Positions 26,692-58,134 of a stretch of DNA of 64,000 nucleotides are shown here, piece by piece. Every line of letters begins with the position of its first letter. The stretch's first letter is position 1. A model generated the notes under the pieces. It ran no database searches, had not been told where the DNA came from, and saw only the letters and a program-made list of their open reading frames with translations. The stretch spans positions 1,964,627 to 2,028,626 of the forward strand of contig NC_079427.1 of the NCBI RefSeq assembly GCF_026213295.1, in the 5' to 3' direction. The translations under genes were made by a program, and so were the position numbers. This DNA is from Gadus chalcogrammus (lineage: Eukaryota; Chordata; Actinopteri; Gadiformes; Gadidae).

Positions 26692-27948
26692 TAAACCGTT
26701 GGAACACACAAGATCAGAAACCATAGCAACGCCGGTAAACAAACCGAGAAGCCCAATCCCTATGAGAGCTCCCCGCGCTACGGCCATCCTGAGGCGGACA
26801 GAGCTTTTGGCCGTGATATTATATATACAATTATATACGCCGTATACCCGCGTATACACCAGTGCGTATACTACACAAAACATAAGCATGTTTTCAGTTG
26901 GCACTTGACAGTTCCTGAAGCTACGACACTTCCTGCCCTCCATCTGGATTTCGCGCATTCGCGATGCAGCAACGTGACGTCACGTGAAACCCACCTAGTT
27001 GATGGGTTTTCAACTTTTCATGCCAAAACAAAGACCATGGGTTCAATTTGCGCCGGAATTACACTTTAAGGCGTGTACCCATCAAAAACACGTTTCACAA
27101 ACGGATGTTTTTGCAATCACAATTAGGTTATTTCATTCATTAATTTAAGTGACTTGCCATCGTTGTCATCTTGGCAAAGTAGTCAAGAAGAGAATGAAGC
27201 TCTGTCGCGCGATTAGGCAGTGACGTTAGTGGGGGTGGCAAGTGGAATCACGTGACAGAATTTGGACGTTGGATGTCCATCTCCTACAGGCTGCAGCGAG
27301 ACCTTACTCACTATGGAAGTATAAATTACTAACCCCCCGCCCCCCCTCCCTTTATGACCTGATGAAGAAAAACACCTTGCATATACATTTTCATTTTTGT
27401 ACTTTAAAACTAAAACAAAAATCATAATCACTGTTACAGAGAGCATGTTAATGAAAGAAAAAACATCAACCAGATATTTATAAAATGTTTTATTTCTATC
27501 TTTTATTTCATGCCTCTTATCCAGGACATGTAGTGTATACAATGTTGGGGCTTTCTTCATTCCACAAGAATCAAGCCAGTTTATCCTCCTCAGGTCACTT
27601 CAGATCTGTTTGAGTTAGACAAGAACAGTGATTTCATTGCAACGTTACTGATACCCGAAAAGCTTCATCCAACAACAAATTAAATTGTCAAACTACCATT
27701 AAAAAAACAACATTTGACTGCTGCTGTGATGTTCGGGTATTTAAATTATAATTATTTCCCACTTTTCAACAAAGTAGGGAAGATGGCTTTGGATATGCAT
27801 TCTAAACAAATGTCCTGAAATGACAATTAATGGTTGGATCCCAGGAGATGAAAGGATATAGAGACTGGTGGTCTGGTTTGGGTTAGGCCCTTATCAAAAA
27901 ATAGAGTGGGCATGGCTTATTGAGAACCCATTCCTAGTTACAACTCAC
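26692..27948. other. Repeat module and spacer downstream of gene B
   Basis: 26692-26860 shares the module AGCCCAATCCCTATGAGAGC...GGCCGTGATATTATAT with 3130-3200 and the 33-kb element. The rest (27000-27948) holds no exon that I recognise. Confidence 0.55.
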
Positions 27949-47935
<19,987 letters not shown>

Positions 47936-48228
47936 CTGAAAGACAAATAAGAGAATTTGCAGATGGCATTAATTCATTTTCTTTTCACTCAAAAAATACT
48001 GAAAAAAAAGAAAGTTACTTCCTCAGTTTACTTCTGGTAAACCAAATTGTTTCAGTGTTTGATCAAAGTGCCACAAATAACCAAGCTGAGTTTCCTACGT
48101 GACCTATGTTCCTCCTGTTATAAACACATTTAATAATCATATAGTTTTGTACTAACAACATGATAACTGAAGGAAGGTTAATAATTCCTTGGAAAATAAT
48201 AAAAAAATACATTAAAAGAACAACGCAC

Positions 48229-48501
48229 TGATCAGAGCAGAAGTTGGGGTCAGACCCAGGGTCCAGCATAGGTCAGGGTGCCTCTCCGTCAGATAATCAA
48301 CCATCAGGCTACTTGCTCCCTCCCCTTTCTCCATCACCGTATCAATGAGACAACGTGCTCTGTCTTCACTGGTCGTCTTCTCCTCTACAGTCTTCATCTC
48401 CTGGTCATTCAACACATTCATCATCCTAAGGTAATACAGGAGACCGATGACATCGTCTTCCGACAACCAGTAGATTAATTCAGAGCGAATCCTTCCAAGT
48501 T
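48229..48501 (-). CDS. CARD array exon 1 (nearest gene B)
   Basis: This 273-nt exon, phase 1-1, has acceptor GTCTTTCAG (48503-48502) and donor ATCA|GTGCGT, slightly altered from the GTGAGT of the other copies. It reads LGRIRSELIYWLSEDDVIGL, LYYLRMMNVLNDQEM, DRARCLIDTVMEKGEG, then DLCWTLGLTPTSALI. It is a caspase-1/ASC-type CARD. Compared with the other copies it has YW for DR in helix 1 and SE for SD. Confidence 0.88.
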
Positions 48502-48944
48502 CTGAAAGACAAATCAAGAGAAATAGAAAATAATATTAAAACAAAACGTGACAACTATTCTCAGATGACCACTAGTGGTGGTAGTGGTGGTTCAAGATGC
48601 CACAAAAACCAAACAGATTTCTGAACATCACCTAAACTTCTGTGTGTTCATCTTAATCCACAGCCTACATGAAGTACATATAGTGGACAATATCTAAGAT
48701 TTTGGGTGACATTATACAATTGGCTGTCTGGTGCAGTTATCGTAATATTTGATGTTGTTTTGTAAGACGAGGAATCAGAATGTATTGTTAGTGTAGATTT
48801 ATCTTAATACCAGCTGTTCTTAGATTTGACAGTTCTAAAGAGAGAGTAGAAAGAGCAGAAGAGAGCAAGGTTATGAAACTAAACAACTAAGAACCGCCCT
48901 CTCCCTCTTTGCTCCCTCGCTCCCGGCATTTATAATGATGATAA
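48502..48944. other. Array intron
   Basis: This conserved intron block recurs in every unit (for example GGCTGTCTGGTGCAGTTATC and GAACCGCCCTCTCCCTCTTT). No exon is seen in it. It is followed by an AAT repeat at 48940-48967. Confidence 0.7.
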
Positions 48945-49335
48945 TAATAATAATAATAATAATAATAACTAGAATTGCAATCCCTGAAGGTATTGCGGTG
49001 TGAATGCTAACGCTGAAATCCTCCGCTCTACTGCTGAAGCTGCACGTTGAAGAATCGTTACAATGAATCTAGGACATCTGCTGAACATTTTGAATGTAGA
49101 ATGAAGTCTGTAGAATGAACTATGAATGAGTTGAATGGTTTTGAAGTCATGCTGCTAAAGTCTGCTGACGCTGAAATGCTCCGCTCTACTGCTGAAGCTG
49201 CACGTTGAATCAATACCCTGAATCTAGGAAATCTGCTGAACATTTTGAAGGTAGAATGAAGTCTGTAGAATGAAGACACTGAATCTAGGAAATATAATAG
49301 CAACATGGTACTAATGGAGCTGAACATTTTAATGT

Positions 49336-49850
49336 TTGAATGCTAACCTCAGCGCTTACGCTAAGGTCAACTCAAATGTCAGCGCTAACGCTAACGTCAA
49401 CGCTAACGTAAGCGCTTATGGTAACGTCAATCCTAACTTCAGCGCTAATGCTAACGTCAATGCTAATTCATCGCTAATGCTAACGCTAACGTCAACGCTA
49501 ACTTCAGCGCTAATGCTACCGTCAGGGATAACGTCAACTCCAACGTCAGAGCTAATGTTAACGTCAATGCTAATTTAGCCCTAATGCTAACGTCAGCGCT
49601 AACGCTAACATCAACTCTAACGGTAACGTCAATGCTAACTCAGCGCTAATGCTAACTTCAGCGCTAATGCTAACTTCAGTGCTAATGCTAACTTTAACGC
49701 TAACGTCAGCGCTAATGGTACCGTCAATGCTAACTTCAGCGCTAATGCTAACGTCTGCGCTAACGCTAAAGCCAACACTAACGTCTGAGCTAACATCAGC
49801 GCTAACGTCCGCGCTAATGTCAACTCTAACATCACTGCTAACGTCCATTG
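49336..49850. repeat. Hexamer-based GCTAAC/GTCAGC satellite
   Basis: Irregular 6/12-bp repeats of AACGCTAACGTCAGCGCTAATG run for about 500 bp. The frames through it (Asn-Ala-Asn-Val and Leu-Thr types) are artefacts. An upstream block with GCTCTACTGCTGAAGCTGCA at 49024 and 49190 is also duplicated. Confidence 0.93.
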
Positions 49851-49988
49851 TTGTAGTCCATGACAAAGACTACACTACCCTCCACCACACTGACTTTAAC
49901 CAGACTCCAGAGTGGTGTGCTCGCCACTGATTGGTCAACAGCTGTGGCAAACGGTTAACGAATCCGGAATAAAACTAAAACTGTGAAT

Positions 49989-51669
49989 TAGGGCTGTGCA
50001 ATTAATCGAATTTCGATCGCGATATCGATTTTGGGGTCAAACGATCTCCAAACTCGTATAATCGAGTTGAAACGATTAATTTGACATTTTCCATTTTACA
50101 GTAGGCCTAGAGAGTTTATGAAAGTTTATGAAAGAGACGCGCATGCGAAAGCATTCAACGCGGCAAGAGGGAGTACAATCTAACAGGCGTGCTGCATCAG
50201 GAAGTATGCCGTTGGCAGGAGGCGGGACATGCCAGTGAACCGCCAATCAGCAGCATCGACTGTTGACAGACATGTTGAAGTAGAACTACCGTGTGGAATA
50301 TTAAAGTTTCAGTAACGTTACAGTAGCCGCGTTTACATGGACACATCTATGCCGCATAGATTTCTATGCGGCATAGAAAATGGTCATGTATACGCCTCAT
50401 TCGGAATACAATTATCTGTTCGGCATAGATTCTATGCCGAATAAAATAGGTGGTGTAGTCCGTTTTAAATCGCCATGTATACACTTATTCCGCATAGATT
50501 GGGGTTTAATTTAGAGCAGCCGCAGTAGATCACTGAGCTCCGTCGGTACTTTTAAGCACACCGAACTTCACCGCTGTCAAGGAAAGTGGATTTATTGCTT
50601 GATTCACGTCTTTGTTATCACTCCGTAAAAGTAGTCCGGTAAGCGTGTCCGGTTGTTAAGCGACGGGACATGGGTGTTTATTAATGAGGTGTCCGCGCGC
50701 GTCCGAGATAACTGTAAATTAGTAGGCTTCTACTAGTACTTTTGCAGGCTGAATGTTAAAATACTTCTTAACTTAGAGAGATGGCAGCTGCAGTAGGACC
50801 TTCGAGGATTCCTGGTCACTAAATTCCCGTAAGACCACTCTCTCCCACCAGTCTTGGCTGCGGACTCGCATCCAATTCCTCTTGTTTGCGGCGGAGCATA
50901 GGGTAAATATAAAGTTCTGACGAAAAATTTACGTTGCTGCGCTGTCCTCCTCCTTCTTAATTGAAGGAGCAGGCAGAGAAAAGCTCTCTCCTGCTGTGCT
51001 TTCATTAAAATCAAATTTAAAATCCCCGATAGTGATAAGACATCCATTATGTCGCCGCCGGTCCAGAGACGTGTCAGGTGTGCGCGAGAGACATAACGGA
51101 CACTATTGTTACTGCCATGTATACAGTACATTCGGAATAGATCTGCCATTCGGCAATAGATCTGCCATGTAAACGCGGCTAGTTTGATGAACGATAACAA
51201 GCTCCTATAGCAGACTTTAACTAAGAGTTCTTTAAGGCAGAACTGCCAAGTACATCTTCTATATGTATTTCTGTTTAACAACAATATGATTTTTATTAGC
51301 CATGTGTTTGTTATGGCTTTGTGACTTTTAACTTTGCTATGGAGAAATGCTGGGACCGTTGTTCTCTAGACATTAAATAGGAAATGTATTATTTCAGTCG
51401 AGTCATTCGTCAGTGCATTTGGCTGAATATATTGTATTCATGAAATGTTTTATAAAAATCAAATGTTAGATTCAGAATGTTGTGGCAGACAGTACACTTA
51501 CACACGAAAAAGGTTTTATTTTGGATACTTACACGTGTTTCTATGTCATAATTGATTGTGTCAATAAATGCATGTTTTCAAACTCAAAAATAATCGTTTG
51601 AATAATCGTGATATCAATATTGACCAAAATAATCGTGATTATGATTTTTCCCATAATCGAGCAGCCCTA
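49989..51669. mobile_element. hAT element copy 2
   Basis: Same family as 23048-24893: ends TAGGGCTGTGCAATTAATCG and ATAATCGAGCAGCCCTA, perfect 8-bp target duplication CTGTGAAT (49981-49988, 51670-51677). It lacks the nested element of copy 1 but carries a Harbinger-like one. Confidence 0.93.
50325..51180 (-). mobile_element. Harbinger-like element nested in hAT copy 2
   Basis: Ends AGCCGCGTTTACATGG and CCATGTAAACGCGGCT with target duplication AGT (50322-50324, 51181-51183). Copy 1 of the hAT at about 23380 shows the empty site ACAGTTTGATG. It is the opposite orientation of 11915-12793 and keeps the decayed transposase N-terminal frame. Confidence 0.9.
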
Positions 51670-52112
51670 CTGTGAATCTGAAAAAACTATAAATGATATC
51701 GAAATTCTGTTTGAATATTATTGAAGATACAAATGTGTCGATCTGTTTAATTCTTTGAATGATGCTACACGGTTGAAATTTGACCAAGTTATGAAGGTTT
51801 GAATGTTGGAAGGGTTGAATCGGATCAAGGGTGAATCAGCGTTTTTTGAATTTTGAATGGGAGTGAATGGGGGAATTTTAGGTGAATAAAATTGAATATC
51901 TCGGGAATTATGAAGAATATCAATAAGAAAAATAATAGCACGCGATTCCTAATGGAGCTGAACGTTTTCATGTTTGAATGATGTTTCTACGTTGAAGTAT
52001 GGCGAAGGAATCGCACGACAAAATAACGGCCGAAGAACGAAAATAAAATTAAATACGTAGGATTTCAAAGATGTGAATGCTTGCAGCATTCACACCAATA
52101 ATAACAACAACT
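51670..52112. other. Repeat-derived spacer
   Basis: The block from 48970 to about 52100 opens and closes with inverted GCGGTGTGAATGCT and AGCATTCACACC, so it may be one large insertion in the array unit. No coding sequence is seen. Confidence 0.45.
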
Positions 52113-52463
52113 AGGACTGCAAGCAGACTGGTCCAAAGGTATTATTGTCAAAATTCCCAAGAAAGGCAACACTAAGAACTGCAACAACTGGCGTGGAATC
52201 ACCCTTCTATCTGTTCCAAGAAAGGTGTTCTGCAGAATCCTTCTTAACCGGATGGAGACAGCCATTGACACCAGGATTAGACAGGAGCAAGTAGGCTTTA
52301 GGAAGGGAAGAGGATGTATGGACCAGATCTTTGCTCTGCGTAACATCATAGAACAGTGCTTGGAATGGAACACACCCCTCTTCATCAACTTCGTGGACTT
52401 CAGGAAGGCTTTTGACAGTGTCCACCGAAACACCCTCTGGAAGATACTGCACTCCTATGGAAT

Positions 52464-53755
52464 TAGAGATGCACCGATCAATCGGCCGCCGATAAAAAAA
52501 GTCGGTTTTGTATCCAATCGGCCACAATCGGTGACCGGCCGGTCACTGTCGTAATTTCCGGTTTTCGGCAGATCAAACTCACCCGCATGCGCGGTGCGTA
52601 GCAGCTCAAGGCGCCCAGAGCGCGGAAAGAAAACATGTCACATTAAAATCTGAAAGGACGCACTAAACTCACTATCCATGCGTCCCGGGGACGCATCTCA
52701 TTTTCCCCATGAAAAACGATACATTGTGAACATTAAACAACTCGTGTTTAATGTACAGTAACTGGCCAAAGAAACCTTCTTGTGAGCAGGCCGGACAAGC
52801 GCTGTTTCAACCCTCTGCGCATCTACTCGACGTGATCCCCTGTACAAAGTATCGCAACATGCTAATTTAGCCGCTACCAAAACAACTAGCTCGTCACCGC
52901 TGATTTCATTTCAACAATTAAAAATACGAACTTCATAGTAAATAAACCCACGTTTCCACTGCTCGATGCTGTGCTCATTCGTGTCGATTATGTTGTAACG
53001 TTTAGGGGACGTGCTGTAATGAAATAAATGAAGCATAATCCGGTGGTGGTGATGAAAACGACATTGAACGGCAGCCGCCATATTGTTATGCCCAAACGGC
53101 GCCTGCGCATACATCGCGCTTCCAACGAGATCCAGTTTTTCTCGAGAAACAGGCAGAGAAGAGAGAACGCAAAAATACCACCAAAGAAAAAGATTAAACC
53201 TATTGCAGGTCAGCAAACTATTGCAGCTGCATTTTCTGTCCCCACTACCTCTGCACTCCTCCCTGACTCTGATCAGCCTAGAGAGAGTACCTCAACATTG
53301 CCTGTACCTACTTCTGCCTCCCCCTCTACTGAGCCTGATGAGCCCACTGCAGAAGAAGTGCCTCAACCTTCTACATGTTCCTCCCAAAAAAAGCGAACTT
53401 TTCTGAAGCAGTGGCTCACCACATACTACAAATGGCTGCGCTTTTCAGATGACAATTTCATGTATTGAGTTTAACACTATTAATTTAATTTAAGAAATAG
53501 ACTAATAATAAAAAAGAAACACATTTTTTAAACTGGGGAGTCGGGACCCATTGAATTTTTCAGGGACCCACCCAACTCGCCACCTGTGGGTCCCGGGGAC
53601 TCACTACATTGAAAACCTATCAACATCACTGCTATTATATGATTATAATTATTTCTTAGAAAATCGGTATCGGAAAAACCGGTTTTGGCAGGTCAGACCT
53701 CCTTAAAAACCGGAAATCGGTATTGGCCAAGAATTTTGCAATCGGTGCATCTCTA
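52464..53755 (+). mobile_element. hAT element inside the LINE, with zf-TTF-like ORF remnant
   Basis: Ends TAGAGATGCACCGAT and ATCGGTGCATCTCTA are flanked by the 8-bp duplication TATGGAAT (52456-52463, 53756-53763). A plus frame at 53028-53468 reads a basic start, a Ser/Thr/Pro-rich middle and FLKQWLTTYYKWLRFSDDNF, resembling the beginning of the TTF zinc finger of hAT-derived proteins, then stops. The rest of the transposase is deleted. Confidence 0.9.
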
Positions 53756-54590
53756 TATGGAATACCATCTAAGATCATCTCAATCATAAAAACATTCTAT
53801 GAACATTTTGAGTGTAGTGTCATCATGGGAAATGACCTCTCTGAGTGGTTTTCCGTGCAGTCCGGAGTGAGACAGGGGTGCATCATCTCCCCCATCCTCT
53901 TCCTGGTTGCCATAGACTGGATCACAACCAACACCACAGCAGACAGACCCAGAGGCATCCAGTGGACTCTGTTCTCCCAGCGGCAAGATAGACCCAGAGG
54001 CATCCAGTGGACTCTGTTCTCCCAGCTGGAAGATCTTGACTTCGCTGATGATCTTGCTCTCCTATCAACCAACCAGTACAACATACAGACTAAAACTGAT
54101 AGGCTGAACACCCGGCCAGACAGGTTGGGCTCAGTATCAACCCTTCCAAAACACAAGTGATGTGTGTCAACTCCATCCCCACAGCACCCATCCTTGTTAA
54201 TGAGGAAGCACTTGAGTTTGTGGAAGATTTTACCTATCTAGGCAGTCTAATCAGCAAGGACAGCGGGGCATCAAAAGACATCAATGCAAGGGTTTTCTCA
54301 GGGTGCCTTCTCCCAACTCCGTCCCATCTGGAGATCAAAACAATACAGCCTTAAAACAAAGATGCTCCTATTCAACAGCAATGTAAAGTCTGTTCTGCTG
54401 TACGGTTCAGAGAGCTGGCGTGTGGTCAAAACAGACATGAGGAGAATGGAAGTGTTCCATAATGGATGCCTCCGACGAATATTCCAAATCTTTTGGACTA
54501 ATAAGATCTCCAACAATGACGCCTGAGATGGCTAGGACATGTGTTGAGGATGGAGCAGGGCCACGTTACAAAGGTCGCCTTAAGGTGGAC

Positions 54591-56394
54591 CTTCACCTTC
54601 ACCTATCCCATAACCCCGGAGGGTCGTTGGGGCACCACAGATGATCTGTTGACCAGCTCTCTCCATCCCTCTCTGTCCTCGGCAGCTCTCATTGCCTCAC
54701 TGATTTTCAAGTGAGTCCATTCTCTGATTGTTATCTTCCCATCTTATCTTATGTGTCCCTCGTCTCCTTCCACCTTGTACGGTTCCTTGTCTCCTTCCAC
54801 CTTGTATGGTTCCTTGCAAGATGGTCTTTGCAAGGCCTGAGGATCTGGTGATGTGTCCGTACCACCTCAGTTTCCGATTTTTAACAGTGGTAAGCAGGTC
54901 ATCTTGTGAGCCGATGGCTTGGTTGATCTTTTGCCGAACTTCCTCGTTTGTAACATGTTGGGTGTATGAGATCCCCATGAGTCTCCTGTAGCATCTCATC
55001 TCCATGCTCTGTATTCTCTTCTGTAGCTCAGCTGTAAGGGTCCAAGTTTCGCAAGCATATAGGAAGATTGAGTTGACAAGTGATCGCAGTAGTCTCACCT
55101 TTGATGCCAGACTGATGTTTTTGTCTTTCCATATGGGCTGGAGTTTTGCCAGCGCAGCAGTTGTTTGGGCAATTCTGGCAAGGACTTCCTGCTTGGATCC
55201 TTCATCGGACACGATTGCTCCCAGATATTTGAAGCTGGACACCGTGTCCAGTGCCTGTCTGTTGACTTTGATCTCTGAGAGGATGCCCCTGTTGTTGTTG
55301 GTCATCATTTTGGTTTTCTCAGCATGGATTTCCATTCCATAGGCTTGGGAAGTAGTGTCAAGCCTTTCAACAAGGCTGGCAAGTTATTTTTCTTCTCCAG
55401 CTAGCCCATCAATGTCATCTGCAAACGGAGGTTGGTAATCGGTCAGCCTCCTATGCTGACCGTTCCTTCATGATCTGCCAGGGCATCCGTCATGATACGC
55501 TCCAGAAAAAGATTAAAGAGAATAGGGGAGAGAGGGCATCCTTGGCGCACTCCAGTTGTTGTCCTGAACCAGTCTCCGATAGCTCCATTGTAGAGAACTG
55601 CGCTGGTAGCTTTGTTGTACAGGTGTTGTATGACTCTGACAAGGTTAGGGCTGATGTTATATTTCCTCATGGTTGCCCACAGTGCCGCATGCCATACCCG
55701 GCCGAAGGCTTTCTTGAAGTCTACAAACACGTGGTAAATGTGTTGTTGATGCTGCAGATATCTCTCACAGATAATTCTGAGGTTGAATATCTGTTCTGTG
55801 GTGCTCCGCCCTGCCCTAAATCCAGCCTGTTCTTCAGCTATGATCAGTTCTGCTTGAGGTTTTAACCAATTCAGTATTATTTTAGGCCAGTCTTACTCTG
55901 AATTGTAGAGACTCTGGTCTGTTTTGCTCTTGTTAGCTCCTTGACAGTTTGATATGCCATCTTGGTGTTGGTGTTGGTATTCAGGCTGTTCTCTATCTCT
56001 CTGCACTTTCCCTCAATCCAGTTCTGCATGCCTTTCTTGATGCTCCTATTGACTTCTCTGTAAGCATCAGTTCCTTCAGGTAAATTCTTACTTTTCTTCA
56101 GGGCTCTTCGCTTGTCACACAAGTCAAGCAGTTCATTGGTGACCCAAGGTTTTTTCCTTAGGCGGAGTTTGCCAAGGATTTCAGTGGCTGTTTCGGTTAT
56201 GACTGTGTTCAGCGTGGTGGTCATGTGGTTGACGTCAACTTCTTCTGCACCTAGGATGAGCAGTGGTGCAAACCTTCCCCCTATCTTTGCCTTGAAGGCT
56301 TCTGCCACCTCAGGGTCTCGCAGTTTGTCCAGATCAAACTTCATTCTAGTGCACTGGGAGCTTTTGATCTTCTGTAAACGCAGGCGAAAGGCGA
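54591..56394 (-). mobile_element. Second LINE inserted in reverse into the first
   Basis: Minus-strand RT pieces are 56394-55877 (N-terminal), 55730-55443 (FVDFKKAFGRVWH, GVRQGCPLSPILFNLF) and 55335-54697 (SFKYLGAIVSDEG, VNSIFLYACETWTL, RKLRWYGHITR). The 3' end carries a GGTGAA repeat. A 9-bp duplication AAGGTGGAC flanks it (54582-54590, 56395-56403). It is 5'-truncated and frame-broken near 55340-55440. Confidence 0.9.
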
Positions 56395-56721
56395 AAGGTG
56401 GACACCACCAGGCAAAAGAAAACCTGGGAGGCCAAAAACCACCTGGCACAGAACTGTGACACAAGAGCTGGAACAGATGAACCTGTCATGGGGAGAGGCC
56501 AAACATGCTGCCAGGGACCGAGTGAAATGGAGGGTGCTCATTGAAGCCTTATGTCCCATAGGGGACGAAGAGTAGTAGTAGTAGTAGGACTGCAAGCAGC
56601 CCCCGAGGTATTCACAGCCCGCCCACCGCCAACCCCAGCGACCGCCTTATCAAGAGATTCACGTCATGACCCTAGACGCAACTATGCCTCCGATAGGGTC
56701 GGGGCTTTCTTCAGCACACTG

Positions 56722-56857
<136 letters not shown>

Positions 56858-57019
56858 CAAAGAAGATGCTGTTTATGTGTGATTCTGGGCCCTTGCAGGT
56901 GAAGAGGTGCATAATTCTTAACAGCAATTACTTTGATTGACACCGAAACTTCAGCAAAGTAGTTGCTGAAAGAACTTTACACACATAATGAAGGAACTTC
57001 ATTAACACGTTAAACTCAC

Positions 57020-57292
57020 TGATCCGAGCAGAAGTTGGGTTCAGACCCAGGGTCCAGCATAGGTCAGGGTGCCTCTCCTTCAGATAATCAACCATCAGGC
57101 TACTTTTTCTCTCCCCTTTCTCCATCACCGTATCAATGAGACAACGTGCTCTGTCTTTACTGGTCATCTTCCCCTCTACAGTCTTCTTCTCCTGGTCATT
57201 CAACACATCCATCTTCCTAAGGTAATGCAGGAGATCGATGACATCGTCGTCCGACAACCTGTCGATTAATTCAGAGCGAATCCTTCCAAGTT
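57020..57292 (-). CDS. CARD array exon 2
   Basis: This 273-nt exon, phase 1-1, has acceptor GTCTTTCAG and donor ATCA|GTGAGT. It reads LGRIRSELIDRLSDDDVIDL, LHYLRKMDVLNDQEK, KDRARCLIDTVMEKGE, then DLCWTLGLNPTSARI. All CARD core positions are kept. The acidic SDDD face of helix 1 and basic K/R in helix 3-4 suit the charge-pair CARD interfaces. Separated from exon 1 by the nested LINE and other insertions. Confidence 0.9.
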
Positions 57293-57719
57293 CTGAAAGA
57301 CAAATCAAGAGAAATGGAAAATAATATTAAAACAAAACATTACAACCATTCCCAGATGATGGTAGTGGTGGTTCAAGATGCTAACAAAAACCAAACTGAT
57401 TTCTCAACATCACCTCAACTTCTGTGTGTTCATCTTAATTCACAGCCTACATGAAGTACATATAGTGGACAATATTTAAGGTTTTGGGGGACATTATACA
57501 ATAGGCTGTCTGGTGCAGTTATCGTAATATTTGATGTTCTTTTGTAAGACAAGGAATCAGAATGTATTGTTAGTGTAGATTTATCTTAACACCAGCTGTT
57601 CTTAGATTTGACAGTTCTAAAGAGAGAGTAGAAAGAGCAGAAGAGAGCAAGGTTATGAAACTAAACAACTAAGAACCGCCCTCTCCCTCTTTGCTCCCTC
57701 GCTCCCTGCGTTTATAATG

Positions 57720-57765
<46 letters not shown>
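57293..57765. other. Array intron with (AAT)n
   Basis: Conserved unit intron ending in an AAT repeat (57717-57765) and the GCAAGCAGCCCCCGAGG block. The same arrangement recurs after the other CARD exons (AAT tracts at 60743-60812, 61972-62050 and 63230-63272). Confidence 0.8.
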
Positions 57766-57768
<3 letters not shown>

Positions 57769-57939
57769 CTAGGACTGCAAGCAGCCCCCGAGGTATTCAC
57801 AGCCCGCCCACCGCCAACCCCAGCGACCGCCTTATCAAGGGATTCACGTCATGATCCTAGACGCAACTATGCCTCCGATAGGGGCGGGGCTTTCTTCAGC
57901 ACTGGCTCTTATTTTAGTCTCCAAATCAAACGTCACACA

Positions 57940-58063
<124 letters not shown>

Positions 58064-58134
58064 ACACAGGCTTAAAAGAAGATGCTGTTTATCTGTGATT
58101 CTGGGCCCCTGCAGGTGAAGAGGAGCATTATTCT

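Larger units (their letters stand above)
52127..56585 (+). mobile_element. LINE with RT, interrupted twice
   Basis: A plus-strand RT begins KNCNNWRGITLLSVPRKVF and QVGFRKGRGCMDQIFALRN. It is split at 52464-53755, resumes with GVRQGCIISPILFLV and the catalytic LDFADDLALLS, and is split again at 54591-56394. It ends in a zinc-tail-like GEAKHAARDRVKWRVLIEAL and a TAG-repeat tail. A 14-bp target duplication AGGACTGCAAGCAG (52113-52126, 56586-56599) is flanked by array-unit sequence. The tandem FADD region has a local 54-bp duplication (PRGIQWTLFSQ twice). Confidence 0.92.

Noticed and set aside
49336..49930. Asn-Ala and Leu-Thr repeat frames
   Set aside because: They follow the hexamer satellite. 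No splice sites or domain.
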